From positions 33,358,261-33,422,260 of the forward strand of contig JAVTVX010000012.1 in NCBI GenBank assembly GCA_033439265.1: a stretch of DNA of 64,000 nt. The letters are read 5' to 3'. Shown piece after piece: positions 10,156 to 20,576 of the stretch. Made by a program: the position numbers and the translations under genes. Origin of the DNA: Dillenia suffruticosa (taxonomy: Eukaryota > Streptophyta > Magnoliopsida > Dilleniales > Dilleniaceae). Numbering within the stretch: position 1 is the first letter of the stretch; every line of letters starts with the position of its first letter. The notes beneath the pieces were generated by a model. It was not told the DNA's origin, made no database searches, and worked only from the letters and a program-made list of their open reading frames with translations.

Positions 10156-11316
10156 ATGGCTGATTGGTCTCGCCTTCTTCCAGAACTTTTGATGCAAATA
10201 TCCAGAAAAATAGATCTGATCCAAGATTTTGTCAACTTTGGATGTGTGTGCAAGCCATGGTTGTGGGCTGCATCTGCTGCAAAATTCAACGCCAAGTGTA
10301 GACTTCCACTGCTAATGCTTGCGGAGAAGGAAGAGACCCATGTTCGAGAATTCTATGATATCTCAGTCGGAGGTCAAATTCACCAACTTGATCTGCCAGT
10401 GGCTCGCGGGAGCAAGATTCTTCCTACTCTTGGATGGCTCGTGGTAGTGTCCGAGACGAATGCCGACATGATGATGTTACATCCTTTCTTACGGAGAACA
10501 ATAAAGCTTCCCAATCCTATTAGTTTTACTGAGATACTTTTGGATGAAGATGGTCTTGTGGATGAAGATGGTTTTACATGGTTCCCGTATTTCCAAAAGG
10601 CAGTTTTGTCGGCAGATCCGTGCTTGTCTTCGGATTGGATACTGATGATGATGTTCGACGGTATAGGCAAACTCGCTTTTGTTAGGAATGGGGACAAGGC
10701 ATGGACTGGGATTGACGCACCGATTCGTACCTGGTCGGATATCTATTATTACGAGCATCAGTTTTACGGTGTTAATTTCAGTGGTTGTATTGTTGCTTGT
10801 GATGTGCAAGGTCCTAATCCTACTGGAGCACATGTTATTTCACGAATACCTGCTAGTTTAAAGGAGTTGGTTGGGTACAAATTCTATTTAGCAGAATGGT
10901 GTGGAAAATTGGTGGTGATTCATAGGTCTCTGAATGTTCGTGATGCTAAAGTATTTAGTGTTTTTGAAATTGATTTTATTCGTAAAGGGAATTGGGCAGA
11001 GGTTACCCATCTAGGGAATAAGGCAATTTTTTTGGGATACAATTCTTCTATAACAGTTGATGCATCAGAATTCCGAAGATGTAAACCTAATTGCCTATAT
11101 TACATGTACGATCCAATTGAAGGCTATATAAGTGAAGGAGGAGATGGTAGAGACATGGGCATCTATAACATGGCTAATAGAAGCATAGAACCTCACTTTG
11201 AGGAAGAGTCCCCCCGTTATATAATTCCGAGATGGCTGGCGCCTCACTTCGATGAAGAGACCGATGGAAAGACCTGCGCTCCATTAATTCCAAGTTGGGT
11301 GCAACTAAATTTTTAA
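10156..11316 (+). CDS. F-box protein with DUF295 (KIB-type beta-propeller) domain
   Basis: Intact 386-aa single-exon protein. Residues 3-45 form an F-box (WSRLLPELL...D...F..VC..WLW) expected to bind SKP1 in an SCF ubiquitin ligase. Residues about 60-335 match the DUF295/KIB1-4 beta-propeller layout, with the C-terminal signature of an acidic/hydrophobic strand, IFLGYNSS, then a Cys-Asn-Leu-Tyr strand near residue 311. The last 50 residues are acidic with two PHFEEE/PHFDEE repeats around IIPRW. The start is the first ATG after the leader. The TATA position upstream reads TACATAA. The substrate is unknown; assignment rests on motif reading. Confidence 0.85.
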   Translation: MADWSRLLPELLMQISRKIDLIQDFVNFGCVCKPWLWAASAAKFNAKCRLPLLMLAEKEETHVREFYDISVGGQIHQLDLPVARGSKILPTLGWLVVVSETNADMMMLHPFLRRTIKLPNPISFTEILLDEDGLVDEDGFTWFPYFQKAVLSADPCLSSDWILMMMFDGIGKLAFVRNGDKAWTGIDAPIRTWSDIYYYEHQFYGVNFSGCIVACDVQGPNPTGAHVISRIPASLKELVGYKFYLAEWCGKLVVIHRSLNVRDAKVFSVFEIDFIRKGNWAEVTHLGNKAIFLGYNSSITVDASEFRRCKPNCLYYMYDPIEGYISEGGDGRDMGIYNMANRSIEPHFEEESPRYIIPRWLAPHFDEETDGKTCAPLIPSWVQLNF

Positions 11317-11627
11317 TTTTTGAACTTGTTATTTTGTTCTCTAATGTTGAGTAGAATAAATATTAATATTTTTCATTTACAACTATTAATTTAATTTAAT
11401 TATTGTTCATTGTTATTTTGTTATGTTCGAAAACCGGCTTAAATTGTACTTTTTTATAACATACTTATGGGTTATGCATGACACCATTTTTTGCTTTACA
11501 CATAAAAAATTGAAAATAATTAAATTTAATCAATCCAATAATAATGATAGAGAGAATATTTTTCAATAGAAGAAAGATTTAATGTATTATGGAGAACAAT
11601 AAGACAAATCTACTCTGGGATAGCTCC

Positions 11628-11820
11628 TGGTAGCGTCCGAGACGAATGCCGACATGATGATATTACATCCTTTCTTACGGCGAACAATAAAGCTTCCCAA
11701 TCCTATTTAGCTTAAATGAGGAACTTGTGGAGAATGGGATTACGTGGCTCCCGTCTTTTCAAAAGGCCGTTTTGTCGGCAGATCCGGGCTTGCCTTTCGG
11801 ATTGGATACTTATGATAATA
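11628..11820 (+). pseudogene. F-box/DUF295 fragment
   Basis: Matches the middle of the 10156 gene (from the GTCCGAGACGAATGCCGAC segment through GGATTGGATACTTATG) but has in-frame stops, starts without an F-box and ends at the duplication junction. Its wording (CTTAAATGAGGAACTTGTGG) is closer to the 27-kb relic than to either complete copy, so it belongs to an older subfamily. Confidence 0.75.
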
Positions 11821-12592
11821 TACATCCCCCTCCTCGAGAACCATTCTTTGTCAAATGACATTTATTTATTTATTTATTTTTCTTATTAAGGTTAAAAGAA
11901 GAGGAGAATCGAAGTATACAAGATGATCAACCAGAATTCAAAACACTCTAGGTAAATAAACACCAGCAAGCACAAGCATAGAATGCTTTTTTTTTTTTTG
12001 ACTTCCCATAAATTGTCTTGTGCATTTAATTTTATAACACGATCAAAGAGGTCAAAGAGGTTAGTGCAGTATCACATAGAAGGTACAATATAAGATTGCT
12101 CGATTATTCTTGTATTTTTTAGGTTTACGTCATTTTCTTTCTAATTTATTCATCCTTTATTATGATAATTACGTGAGATTTGTTAACTTAATTATTAAAT
12201 TAGGATAATTAAAGGAAAGTTAACTTCAAAATATTAAATTTGCTTATTAAATTGTGTTGAGCATGGAAATTTATTGCACAATAAGAAAAATGTCAAATTA
12301 AATTGGAGGCACAATATTTAATTAGATTGACTAATTATTCTATTCCTTTTTAATTCCTTGTTTAGGTTTATATCATTTGCTTCCTAATTCATTAATACTT
12401 TATTCCCATAAATTCTATGTTTTTTGTTTCCTATTTCATGGTAATAATTTCGTGTGATATTTATTCTTATTAAATTAGGATTCCTTTTCTTTATTAAATT
12501 CAAACTAAATAGTTTAGTTTGAGATTGTAGTAAAAATTTTGGCTTGTAGGCAGGACTCGGCAGTTTCCAAATTTAATCGGGAGAAAACACTG

Positions 12593-12599
12593 TATATAA
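12593..12599 (+). promoter_or_regulatory. TATA box upstream of the frameshifted F-box copy
   Basis: TATATAA in CTGTATATAAGCCC, 71 bp before the ATG at 12670. The intact copy reads TACATAA at the equivalent place. Confidence 0.5.
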
Positions 12600-12669
12600 G
12601 CCCTAGCCCCAAGGTAGACAAGAAAAAATCTCTCTCTCTCATTCCTCTTTCAACTTGTAGGCTCTAATC

Positions 12670-13812
12670 ATGGCTGATTGGTCTCGCCTTCTTCCAGAAC
12701 ATTTGATGGAAATATCCAGAAAAATAGATCTGATCCAAGATTTTGTCAACTTCGGATGTGTGTGCAAGCCATGGTTGTGGGCTGCATCTTCTGCAAAATT
12801 CAACGCCAAGTGTAGCTTCCACTGCTAATGCTTGTGGAGAAGGAAGAGACCCAAGCTCGAGAATTCTATGATATCTCAGTCGGAGGTCAAATTCACCAAC
12901 TTGATCTGCCAGTCGCTCGCGGGAGCAAGATTCTTCCTACTCTAGGATGGCTCGTGGTAGTGTCCGAGACGAATGCCGACATGATGTTATTACATCCTTT
13001 CTTACGGAGAACAATAAAGCTTCCCAGTCCTATTAGTTTAACTGAGATACTTTTGGATAAAGATGGTTTTACATGGTTCCCGTATTTCCAAAAGGCAGTT
13101 TTGTCGGCAGATCCGTGCTTGTCTTCGGATTCGATACTTATGATAATATTCGAAGGTATTGGAAAACTCGCTTTTGTTAGGAATGTGGACAAGGCATGGA
13201 CTGGGATTGACGCACCAATTGGTAGCTGCTCGGATATCTATTATTACGAGCATCAGTTTTATGGTGTTGATTTCAAAGGTTGTATTGTTGCTTGTGATGT
13301 GCAAGGTCCTAATCCCACTGGAGAACATGTTATTTCACGAATACCTGCTAGTTTAAATGAGTTGGCTGGGTGCAAATTCTATTTAGCAGAATGGTGTGGA
13401 AAATTGGTGGTGATTCATAGGTCTCTGAATATTCGGGATGCTAAAGTATTTAGTGTTTTTGAAATTGATTTTATTCATAAAGGGAATTGGGCAGAGGTTA
13501 CCCATCTAGGGAATAAGGCAATGTTTTTTGGGATACAATTCTTCTATAACGGTTGATGCATCAGAATTCAGAAGATGTAAAACTAATTGCCTATTTTACA
13601 TGTACGAGCCACTTGAAGGCTATAAAAGTGAAGAAGGAGATGGTAGAGACATGGGCATCTATAACATGGCTAATAGAAGCATAGAACCTCACTTTGAGGA
13701 AGAGTGCCCCCGTTATATAATACCGAGATGGCTAAAGCCTCACTTCGATGAAGAGACCGATGGAGAGACCTGCGCTCCATTAATTCCAAGTTGGGTGCAA
13801 CTAAAATTTTAA
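12670..13812 (+). pseudogene. F-box/DUF295 copy with two opposite frameshifts
   Basis: Near-identical duplicate of the 10156 gene. A single-base deletion near 12814 (TGTAGCTTCC versus TGTAGACTTCC) ends the first frame at TAA 12826-12828 after 52 codons. The next 240 codons stay open in another frame. One extra base near 13523-13530 (ATGTTTTTTGGG) then returns reading to the original frame until the stop at 13810-13812. The 9-codon DEDGLVDEDG region is also shortened. It could only give an F-box peptide or an F-box-less propeller fragment, so it is called a young pseudogene. Confidence 0.85.
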
Positions 13813-15370
13813 TTTTTGAACTTGTTATTTTGCCCTCTAATGTTGACTAGAATAAATATTACTATTTTTCATTTAAAACTATTAATTTAATTTAATTTAA
13901 TTTAATTTAATTTAATTTAATTATTGTTCATTGTTATTTTGTTATGTTCGAAAATTGGCTTAAATTTTACTTTTATAATATACTTATTTTGGGTTCTGCA
14001 TGACACCATTTTTTGTTTTACGCATAAAAAATTGAAAATAATTAAATTTAGAAGATCATAGAAATCTTAAAACAAATCTATTACGATCAATCCAACAATA
14101 ATGATATAGAGAAAATATTTTTCATAATTATATAACAAATTCATCGAATAAAAAACGATGATCTTCGTGCTTAATATATTTCTCATTTCATATATTAACA
14201 TGGCCTTCTTAACCTTTTAAAAGAAAGAAGCGGCAACAGGACCCAGGGTTGTGTTTTCAGCTTGTGTGACCTTTGGATCATCTGATGGATTTCCATTTCT
14301 TTCATTTCTTCCATCTCGTGGGGTGGCACATGGAGAGGCCGTCGGTTGGATTTTAGTTGATTGAGTCGTATGAACTATGAGCCAGGATTGATGGATTTCT
14401 CAGCAGAATCTACGCTTGTTTGTCCAGACCCTAGTGGACCTCGACCTGGCTCGGTCCGAGCCAGCCTGACTTGGCCATGAATTGCTTATGCTAATCGAGC
14501 GGCACTTGAATTAGACGTTCCCTCCAAATTTCGTTACTTCACTTTCTCTCAAGATCATTTCACGGCTCCTCATTACTCGAAACCCTACACCACAGTCAAC
14601 ATCTTCTCCGAAGACAAAAGGAGTTGTAAAGACATCCCCAGAAAGTGTTTCATGGTTATTCTCTTCTTTTTGCGTGTAAAATGGTGTTTGTTTGAAAATA
14701 CACTTAAGATGTTTGATGAAATTCCTAAGCTAATTTGGCCAGACTCATTTGATTGCCCTTTTGGAGTCATGTGTTGATTGGAAGAAACTTTACAAGATTT
14801 ATGATATAGTCGATTAAACTAGATTTGAAAATGACGTGCAATATGGGTTCTCTGGATTTTGCATTGTTACTTTTTGAAGAGATGATGAAATATAGTTTTT
14901 GTATTTCTTTTGAGTTACTTTTAACTTTTCAAATTCATTTTTAATTTTACGACTTAATAATTTATAAGAGACCTAAGAAAAATAACTCTTACCAAAACTT
15001 TAAATGAGCTATGCATTAAATTTTATTGCATAATAAGAAAAATGTCACATTAGAGAAATTAGTGCAATATTAAATTGGAGGCACCATATTTAATTAGATT
15101 GCTTGATTATTCTTCCTTTTTTTTTTTCTTTTCTTTCTTTTTTTTTTCCTTCTTTAGGTTTACATCATTTGCTTCCCTACCTCCTCTATTATTCTCTTCA
15201 CTTCTCTTTTCAAATTCTCACCTCTCCTTTCACACATTTCTCTTGTTAGCCGTTATTGTAATAAAAACGTTAGTCCTATTATGCATTCTTTGTTGCTATG
15301 ATTCAAAATGAGCATTATAGAATGGTTGAGGTAGGAACAATGTTTTCTGCTGAGCATCAAATACCAAAAT
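13813..15370. other. 3' flank of F-box copy and intergenic sequence
   Basis: Contains a (TTTAA)n run at about 13885-13920 that is expanded relative to the intact copy, a third fragment of the F-box upstream segment (15011-15180) and a pyrimidine tract (15113-15150). No gene seen. Confidence 0.6.
14680..14835 (+). repeat. Dispersed repeat, left member of an inverted pair
   Basis: TTAAGATGTTTGATGAAATT and about 150 bp around it reappear inverted at 18785-18950, on the other side of the solo LTR. One frame reads KMFDEIPK, reminiscent of a PPR fragment, but neither copy stays open. Confidence 0.6.
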
Positions 15371-17154
15371 TGTCACACCCCGAACCGGGATCGTGAACAG
15401 CAATCCGTTATCCTGAATGCCGACTGTATTTTTACAGAAAATCAGACAGAACCTCTCAATATTTCAGAGATTTCCCAAATACAATTTACCCTGTATAAAA
15501 CACAATCATCCTGTATTAAAATCAAATTGTCATCCCGACCTCTCCAAAATCAACCAAAGCCAACATCCAGATAACGCAAGGCTATAAAAATTTCTAATAA
15601 TCTAGCCACAGATCTCTACTGTCATGCCCCCGTCAAAGGGCATGGACAGCCGCCAGTCGCCCCTCCTGTGATTTAGAGGAGACACCGAGCGATCCTAGAG
15701 TACACTTCTAAGACATGACACATTCCCAAATACTTACACAATGAACCAGAAATGCCTCAATGCAATGTTATGCAATGACGTGTCCACATTTATACAGTCA
15801 TCCCAGAATTATACAATGATCGTCTATCGACCTCATAATACATATATATCACTAATACAATTACTAACTCACGAAATTGTAGCGGAAATATACAATAACT
15901 TCTCAGATCCAGATCAAATCTCCCAATGATACTGAGTGTCCTAAAAGCAACGCGCCTTGCCAAATACTATCTTTAAAACAAGAAGGGAAATGAGGGGTGA
16001 GTACTCGGGGAAGAATACTCAGTGAGTGAGTGGTTCAATGTAATCGTCAAATATGGAATGTAAAACTGAAGTGTCAAAACACAAGTATACAAATCATATT
16101 TCGAATCATCATGTTTTTTATTTCAACAATCTGTCATTTGCACGCATTATCAAGTCAAGTATGCATTCAAAGCACTGTCATTAAAATCATAGAGCTGCCA
16201 GCCGAAAATATCCTGTCAGAGGTCTATCGCGACCTATGACAGGCGCACCGGGGGTGTTATATGTAAGTTTATTTAAAGTGCTCTCTACCCCGACGTTGGC
16301 TACGAACCTCGTCCAGGTGCTAAACTTGGAGAGGATATCCAAATCCAAATCCAAATCCTCCCCCTTTTGGGTTCAACCTGGCTAGTACCGTGTCGATAAT
16401 CAAATCACGACAATTCGTGGGATACCCCAGGCCTAGGCATATCCGGACGCCACCAAAACGTCTCTCACGGTGTCCTTCGTAGCTACGGAACAATACATAT
16501 CAAAGCCCTCAAGGCCAAAACCAATATCATATCAAAATGTGCCGAAATCAGGTTCATAAACCAATGCAACATATAGTATAAAATGGCACATTATACATTT
16601 CAACACGTGGATGCATGATTTCTATATTTCAACACTGTTTTTGGGCACTCCATCGGTTCACAAAAATCAATTTCAAAACCAATCAAAACATTTCAAGCAC
16701 ACTACAAATCATGCTCATTTATCAAATTATTTAAAACAGCGTTTACATATTAAACAAAAGTATTGAAATAAATCTCACTCACAGTTTTTGGGGAGGATAG
16801 CGCACTTTCCAATAAAACCACAATACGTAGAGCAATGCTCCCCTCAATTGAATCACCAAAATAGGCAACCTAATCAAATCACCACGGTTCGATATCAAAT
16901 AAGGGCCTAGTTATGAATTTTCAATTTTTCTCTCCAACCAAAACTACCTAATTTGACAAAATTTATTCAAGAGTTAAAGAGATTTCCTTTCTCTCACCTA
17001 GGATTTCTCGGATCTCGAATGTAGCTTTCGTTCGCCCGTCGGTTTGGTCTAAAACCTGAATGTTTCCAAATTTGAAACAATTGTGAGCAATTTAAGTCCA
17101 ATTACCAAAGAATTTCGAAACCCTAGTGCGGAAATCGAAACTGAGTCATTTACC

Positions 17155-17900
17155 TTCGCAGAGGCTCACGGACTATCATGGGCAGTCGCGGGCTCGTGGG
17201 CTGCGAGCTGGCGGGCTGTTGGGTTGGCGGGCCTGGTAGGCCTGCGGGCCTGATGGGTCTGGTGGGCCGTCGGCCGGACTGGGCCGCGTACTGGACTGGG
17301 CCGCAGTGGCTAGGGCTCGCGCTCGCGAGCTGGATCGAGTGCTCGCGTAGTGGGTCACGTGCTGGAGCACTCGCTCTCGTGCTGGGGTGCGCTCGAGCAG
17401 TGGATCGGGCGCTGGAGCGCGCTGTGCTCGTGCTGGGGCATGCTGGAGGGCGCGCTGGCACAGGGGAGCCCGTGCTGGGGCACGCTGGGGCGCGCAGGGG
17501 CTCGTGCAGAGGTGCGCAAGGGTGCGCTGGCGCTCGAGCAGGAGCGTGCAGAGGCGCGCAGGGGGTCGCGCGCTGCTCGCGCTGGGCTCGCGCACTGCTC
17601 GCGCTGGGCTCGCATTGGGCTCACGCTGTGCGCCCTCGCGCTCAGGAGAGCGCGCAGTCGCACGAAGGAGAGCGCGCAGTCGCGCGAAGGAGAGTGCAGT
17701 GGCGCTTGTACTGTGAGGAGCTGTAGCGGCTCGCTCGCGGGAGGGAGGAGTTGCAGCGGCTGTGGGTGGCACGCGGCGATCTTCGCGGCGGAGGGGGAAG
17801 GCGCTGCGGCTAGCGCGCTCGCGTGAGGAGGAAGGAGGAGTGGCGGCTGGGTGCGGTGGCGAGCGGTGGTGCTGGCGGTGGCAGCGGGAGAGGAAGAGAC
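17155..17900. repeat. GC-rich low-complexity core of LTR element 1
   Basis: A run of GCGCTCGTGC-type words in an otherwise AT-rich region. Long open frames on both strands encode Ala/Arg/Gly-rich strings without family resemblance and arise from base composition. Confidence 0.8.
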
Positions 17901-17907
17901 GGAGTGA

Positions 17908-17972
17908 GAGAGAGAGAGAGAGAGAGGGAAAGAGAGAGAGGGAGAGGGAGAGAGAGGGAGAGAGAGAGAGGG
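17908..17972 (+). repeat. (GA)n microsatellite in LTR element 1
   Basis: Imperfect GA/GGGA repeats just before the hairpin; the same arrangement occurs in element 2 at 24626-24664. Confidence 0.9.
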
Positions 17973-17976
17973 GAGA

Positions 17977-18003
17977 AAATTAGGGCTTTAAGCCCTAATT
18001 TTA
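17977..18003 (+). terminator. Hairpin TTAGGGC...GCCCTAA near the LTR end
   Basis: A 13-bp inverted repeat with a 1-base centre around AGGGCTTTAAGCCCT, followed by a T-rich tract. It is conserved in element 2 although stem bases differ at the edges. A role in 3'-end formation or as a bidirectional motif is inference. Confidence 0.4.
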
Positions 18004-18041
18004 ATTTTCCCTTTGTTTTTTTTTTTTTTTTGGGTATTACA

Positions 18042-19003
18042 AAAATCCTTGTGGGTAACACATGATTCGTTCCTTTCTTGTACCATGTCTTAAAATGGAT
18101 TGTTTATAATCGGGTAACTCTCAACTACGTCTTCCTGCATGATAGCTTAGAGAGAGAGATGCTCTCATCTCATCTACATTCCAGTGACCGAGCTTGATTA
18201 TATTGGCAAAAGATAAAGGTTTTAAGAGGCTGCAAACAAGTTGAGTATATTTGTGAGCAGTACACTCATTGCAAGTTTGCTGCTCATTTATTTATTTAAA
18301 GGAATGCGTGTGGGAATATTGAATTTGGCCTATAGACTCGGTTCAGAAATTTGCTTGATTTGTTCAGTTATTCTCGACTTGACTTTCGCCTGTTGCTCTA
18401 ACAAAGACACACTCATAGAGAAAGGAATGTAGAAAGAAGCTGGACTCCACTTGTTATAAGTTTGTTTGTAGCTCTAGCAAAGTTAGAGAGAGAGAGAGAG
18501 TCGACTCGAGCTACTGGACGTTTTGTTTGCAGTCTAGGAGAAGCACCCAAAGAGAGATTTTTGAGTTTTTGCACTACTATTTTAACCTAGGAATCTAATG
18601 ATCCCAAAATTATTACCAAAAGTAAATCAGACTAAAAAAATAATTAATAATGACATGTTTTGTAATTTTAATATTTTGCTTGAAAAAAAATTATTGTTTG
18701 ATCTATCCAATCTTCAACACCCTTTCAACAGGTTGGTCTTATTATGCTCCCGACTATCTGAATTTAGATTAGATCAAGCTTGAATTTGAAGTTTCTTCGA
18801 CTATCAAACATGTGAATTTAGACCTGATAAATCATCGACTATATAATCAATCTTTAAATTTTCTTCAAATCAAAACATGCCGCTGAAGGTAACCAAATTA
18901 ACTCAGGAATTTCATCAAACATCTTAAATGTGTTCTCAAACAAATCCCCAATATTTCATTGACATTGTGACTGCCCCTTTCTTCCTAACTAAGCACAAAA
19001 AAG
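18042..19003. other. Intergenic stretch between LTR 1 and the inverted-duplication arm
   Basis: No convincing gene. Has a short GA tract near 18487-18500 and the inverted member (18785-18950) of the dispersed repeat at 14680. Confidence 0.5.
18785..18950 (-). repeat. Dispersed repeat, right member of an inverted pair
   Basis: The reverse complement matches 14680-14835, including GATGTTTGATGAAATTCCT and ATATAGTCGAT. Confidence 0.6.
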
Positions 19004-19270
19004 ACTAGTTAATCCAAATGTGAGCTTTAGGGTTTTGGGCTTGATTAGCATTAAGCTAAGAAGTAAACGTTACCCTCGTAACTTTATTTATTTATTTTTT
19101 TTTTCTTTTCATCCTCATGATAAGCAGTTGGTCCAAAGTGGGCTTTAGGGTTTTGGGCTCAATTAGCACTATGCTGGGTTTGGACTAAGTTTAGGCAAGG
19201 TCTGAGGGGCTGGTGAGCAAAAATAAAGTTGGGCCTCATGGGTCCTCTTTTTGACAACCACACCACATTG

Positions 19271-20465
19271 AACGGAGGAAATTAGAGCAATCCCCAGGAG
19301 TAGAAATGCTCAAAGACTCACCATTTTGGAAAGACAAAGTAGATGGCGATTTCACAGTTGCTTCAGCCTATTGGGGTCAATGGAATTGTTCAGTGAACCA
19401 TCCTGCTTCTATTGCTCAATGGGATTGGGTGTGGAAGAAAAAATGTCCCGAGAGAGTAAAGATCTTCATTTGGCAGGTTGCTTGGGGTAGAATCCTGACA
19501 AATGGTGAGCTCAAAAGAAGAGGAATCATCAAGGAAGGAATTTGTCCCATCTGCAAGGAGGTTGAAGAATCGGTAGAACATGCTCTCAGAGACTGCAGGC
19601 ATGCGAAAAATGTTTGGTATAGGATGGTTCAGGACATCGATAAAAAGAGCAACTTTTGGGAGGATAGTTGCCATAGCTGGTTGAGGAATGGTGCAAATCA
19701 GAAGTATAAGCTTGGGTTGGAGGAAGAGGATCTGGTTTTCTTGTTCACGGTGTGGTTTATTTGGAAGAACAGGTGCTGTGGGGTGCATCGGATGAAAATG
19801 GAGCCGCCTCTAACCTTAATTAACAGGGCTATGAGTGTGGCTAAGGAAAGAGGCAGTCTTGGTATCGTGACCAGTAGGAGGAAGGAAGAGTTGTTAGTCA
19901 GTTGGAAAAAACCTCCTGAAGGCTCCATTAAGCTCAACACTGATGGAGCCGCAATGCTGAGTGGGGAGAAGGCAAGTGCCTGAGGAGTCTTCAGAAACAA
20001 CAGGGGAGTTTGGTTAGTAGGTTTCTGGTTCAACATAGGCACAACCCAAGGAGATATGGCCGAGCTTTGGGGCCTTCAGGAGGGTCTGCGGCGCTGAAAG
20101 AAGAAAGCTAGGCCCTCTGATTGTGGAGAATGACTCCCTGCGAGTAGTCAATGCTATCAACAAAGGTGTGGGAGAAAATCACCCTTAGAAGAACATGATC
20201 CTTGAGTGTAAAGAGTCCACGAATGCTTTGGGTTTGGACCAGATTAACCACATCTTCAGGAAGGCAAACCGGTGTGCGGATAAACTTGCAGAGATAGATC
20301 ATAGTGCTGAGCCAGGTGTTCATGAAAGTGACTCTCCTCCAGCTGTAATGGCAAGGTTTATGCAGCATGATTTAGATGGATGTGCTAAGAACCGGAAGAA
20401 AGTTTTCCTCCACCCTGCTGGGTGATCTCTGTTTTCCTTTTTGGGTTTGTTTCTTTCTCAGTACA

Positions 20466-20501
<36 letters not shown>
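19271..20501 (+). mobile_element. 5'-truncated LINE (RT zinc-binding and RNase H part)
   Basis: The readable frame gives a zf-RVT domain (SPFWKDKVDGDFTV...CPERVKIFIWQ...CPIC...VEHALRDC) and then a plant LINE RNase H domain (KLNTDGAAM ... AELWGLQEGL ... VENDSLRVV ... FRKANRCADKLAE). The reverse transcriptase core and endonuclease are missing. There are stops at 19981-19983 and around 20097, and frames change afterwards. The RNase H catalytic Glu of AELWGL is still present. It ends in a (TA)n tract instead of plain poly-A. The target duplication ACCACATTG is at 19262-19270 and at 20568-20576, beyond the adjoining SINE. Confidence 0.85.
20469..20501 (+). repeat. (AT)n microsatellite at LINE 3' end
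   Basis: About 16 AT dinucleotides at the junction of LINE and inverted SINE. Confidence 0.9.
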
Positions 20502-20503
<2 letters not shown>

Positions 20504-20567
20504 ATACACGAGATTGGAATCCAGATCACGAGGTTGGGTGAGGGAACAGTGACCACTAGGCTAGGCT
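20502..20567 (-). mobile_element. tRNA-derived SINE fused to the LINE
   Basis: On the minus strand it reads CCTAGTGGTCACTG (box A-like) and then GGATTCCAATCTC (box B-like), the same design as the SINEs at 57874 and 62498. The TSD copy ACCACATTG follows directly. Confidence 0.65.
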
Positions 20568-20576
20568 ACCACATTG

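Larger units (their letters stand above)
9050..15180. repeat. Tandem duplication block of the F-box region
   Basis: The sequence from 9050 (CATCCCCCTCC...) to about 11820 repeats from 11822 to about 14090. Both carry the same upstream AT-rich segment (GAAGGTACAATATAAGATTG at 9569 and 12080), then an F-box gene, then the same 3' flank. The second copy lacks a few hundred bases of the upstream segment. A third fragment of the upstream segment lies at about 15011-15180. Confidence 0.85.
15371..18041. mobile_element. Solo-LTR-like element 1 (2.67 kb)
   Basis: Begins TGTCACACCCC and ends GGTATTACA, so it has TG...CA termini. It is flanked by a perfect 5-bp TSD, AAAAT (15366-15370 and 18042-18046). 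Its first 120 bases match the start of the element at 21345 closely, and both end with a (GA)n tract, a TTAGGGC hairpin, a T-rich stretch and TTACA. No gag, protease, RT or integrase frame is present. This fits a solo LTR left by recombination between the LTRs of a Ty3/gypsy-like retrotransposon; the superfamily is inference. Confidence 0.85.

Noticed and set aside
10380..10833. Antisense open frames across the F-box gene
   Set aside because: Shadows of the sense coding sequence, repeated in the duplicate for the same reason.
17150..17983. Several open frames of 100-200 codons on both strands
   Set aside because: They come from GC-rich low-complexity DNA inside a solo LTR and encode Ala/Arg-rich strings in every frame.
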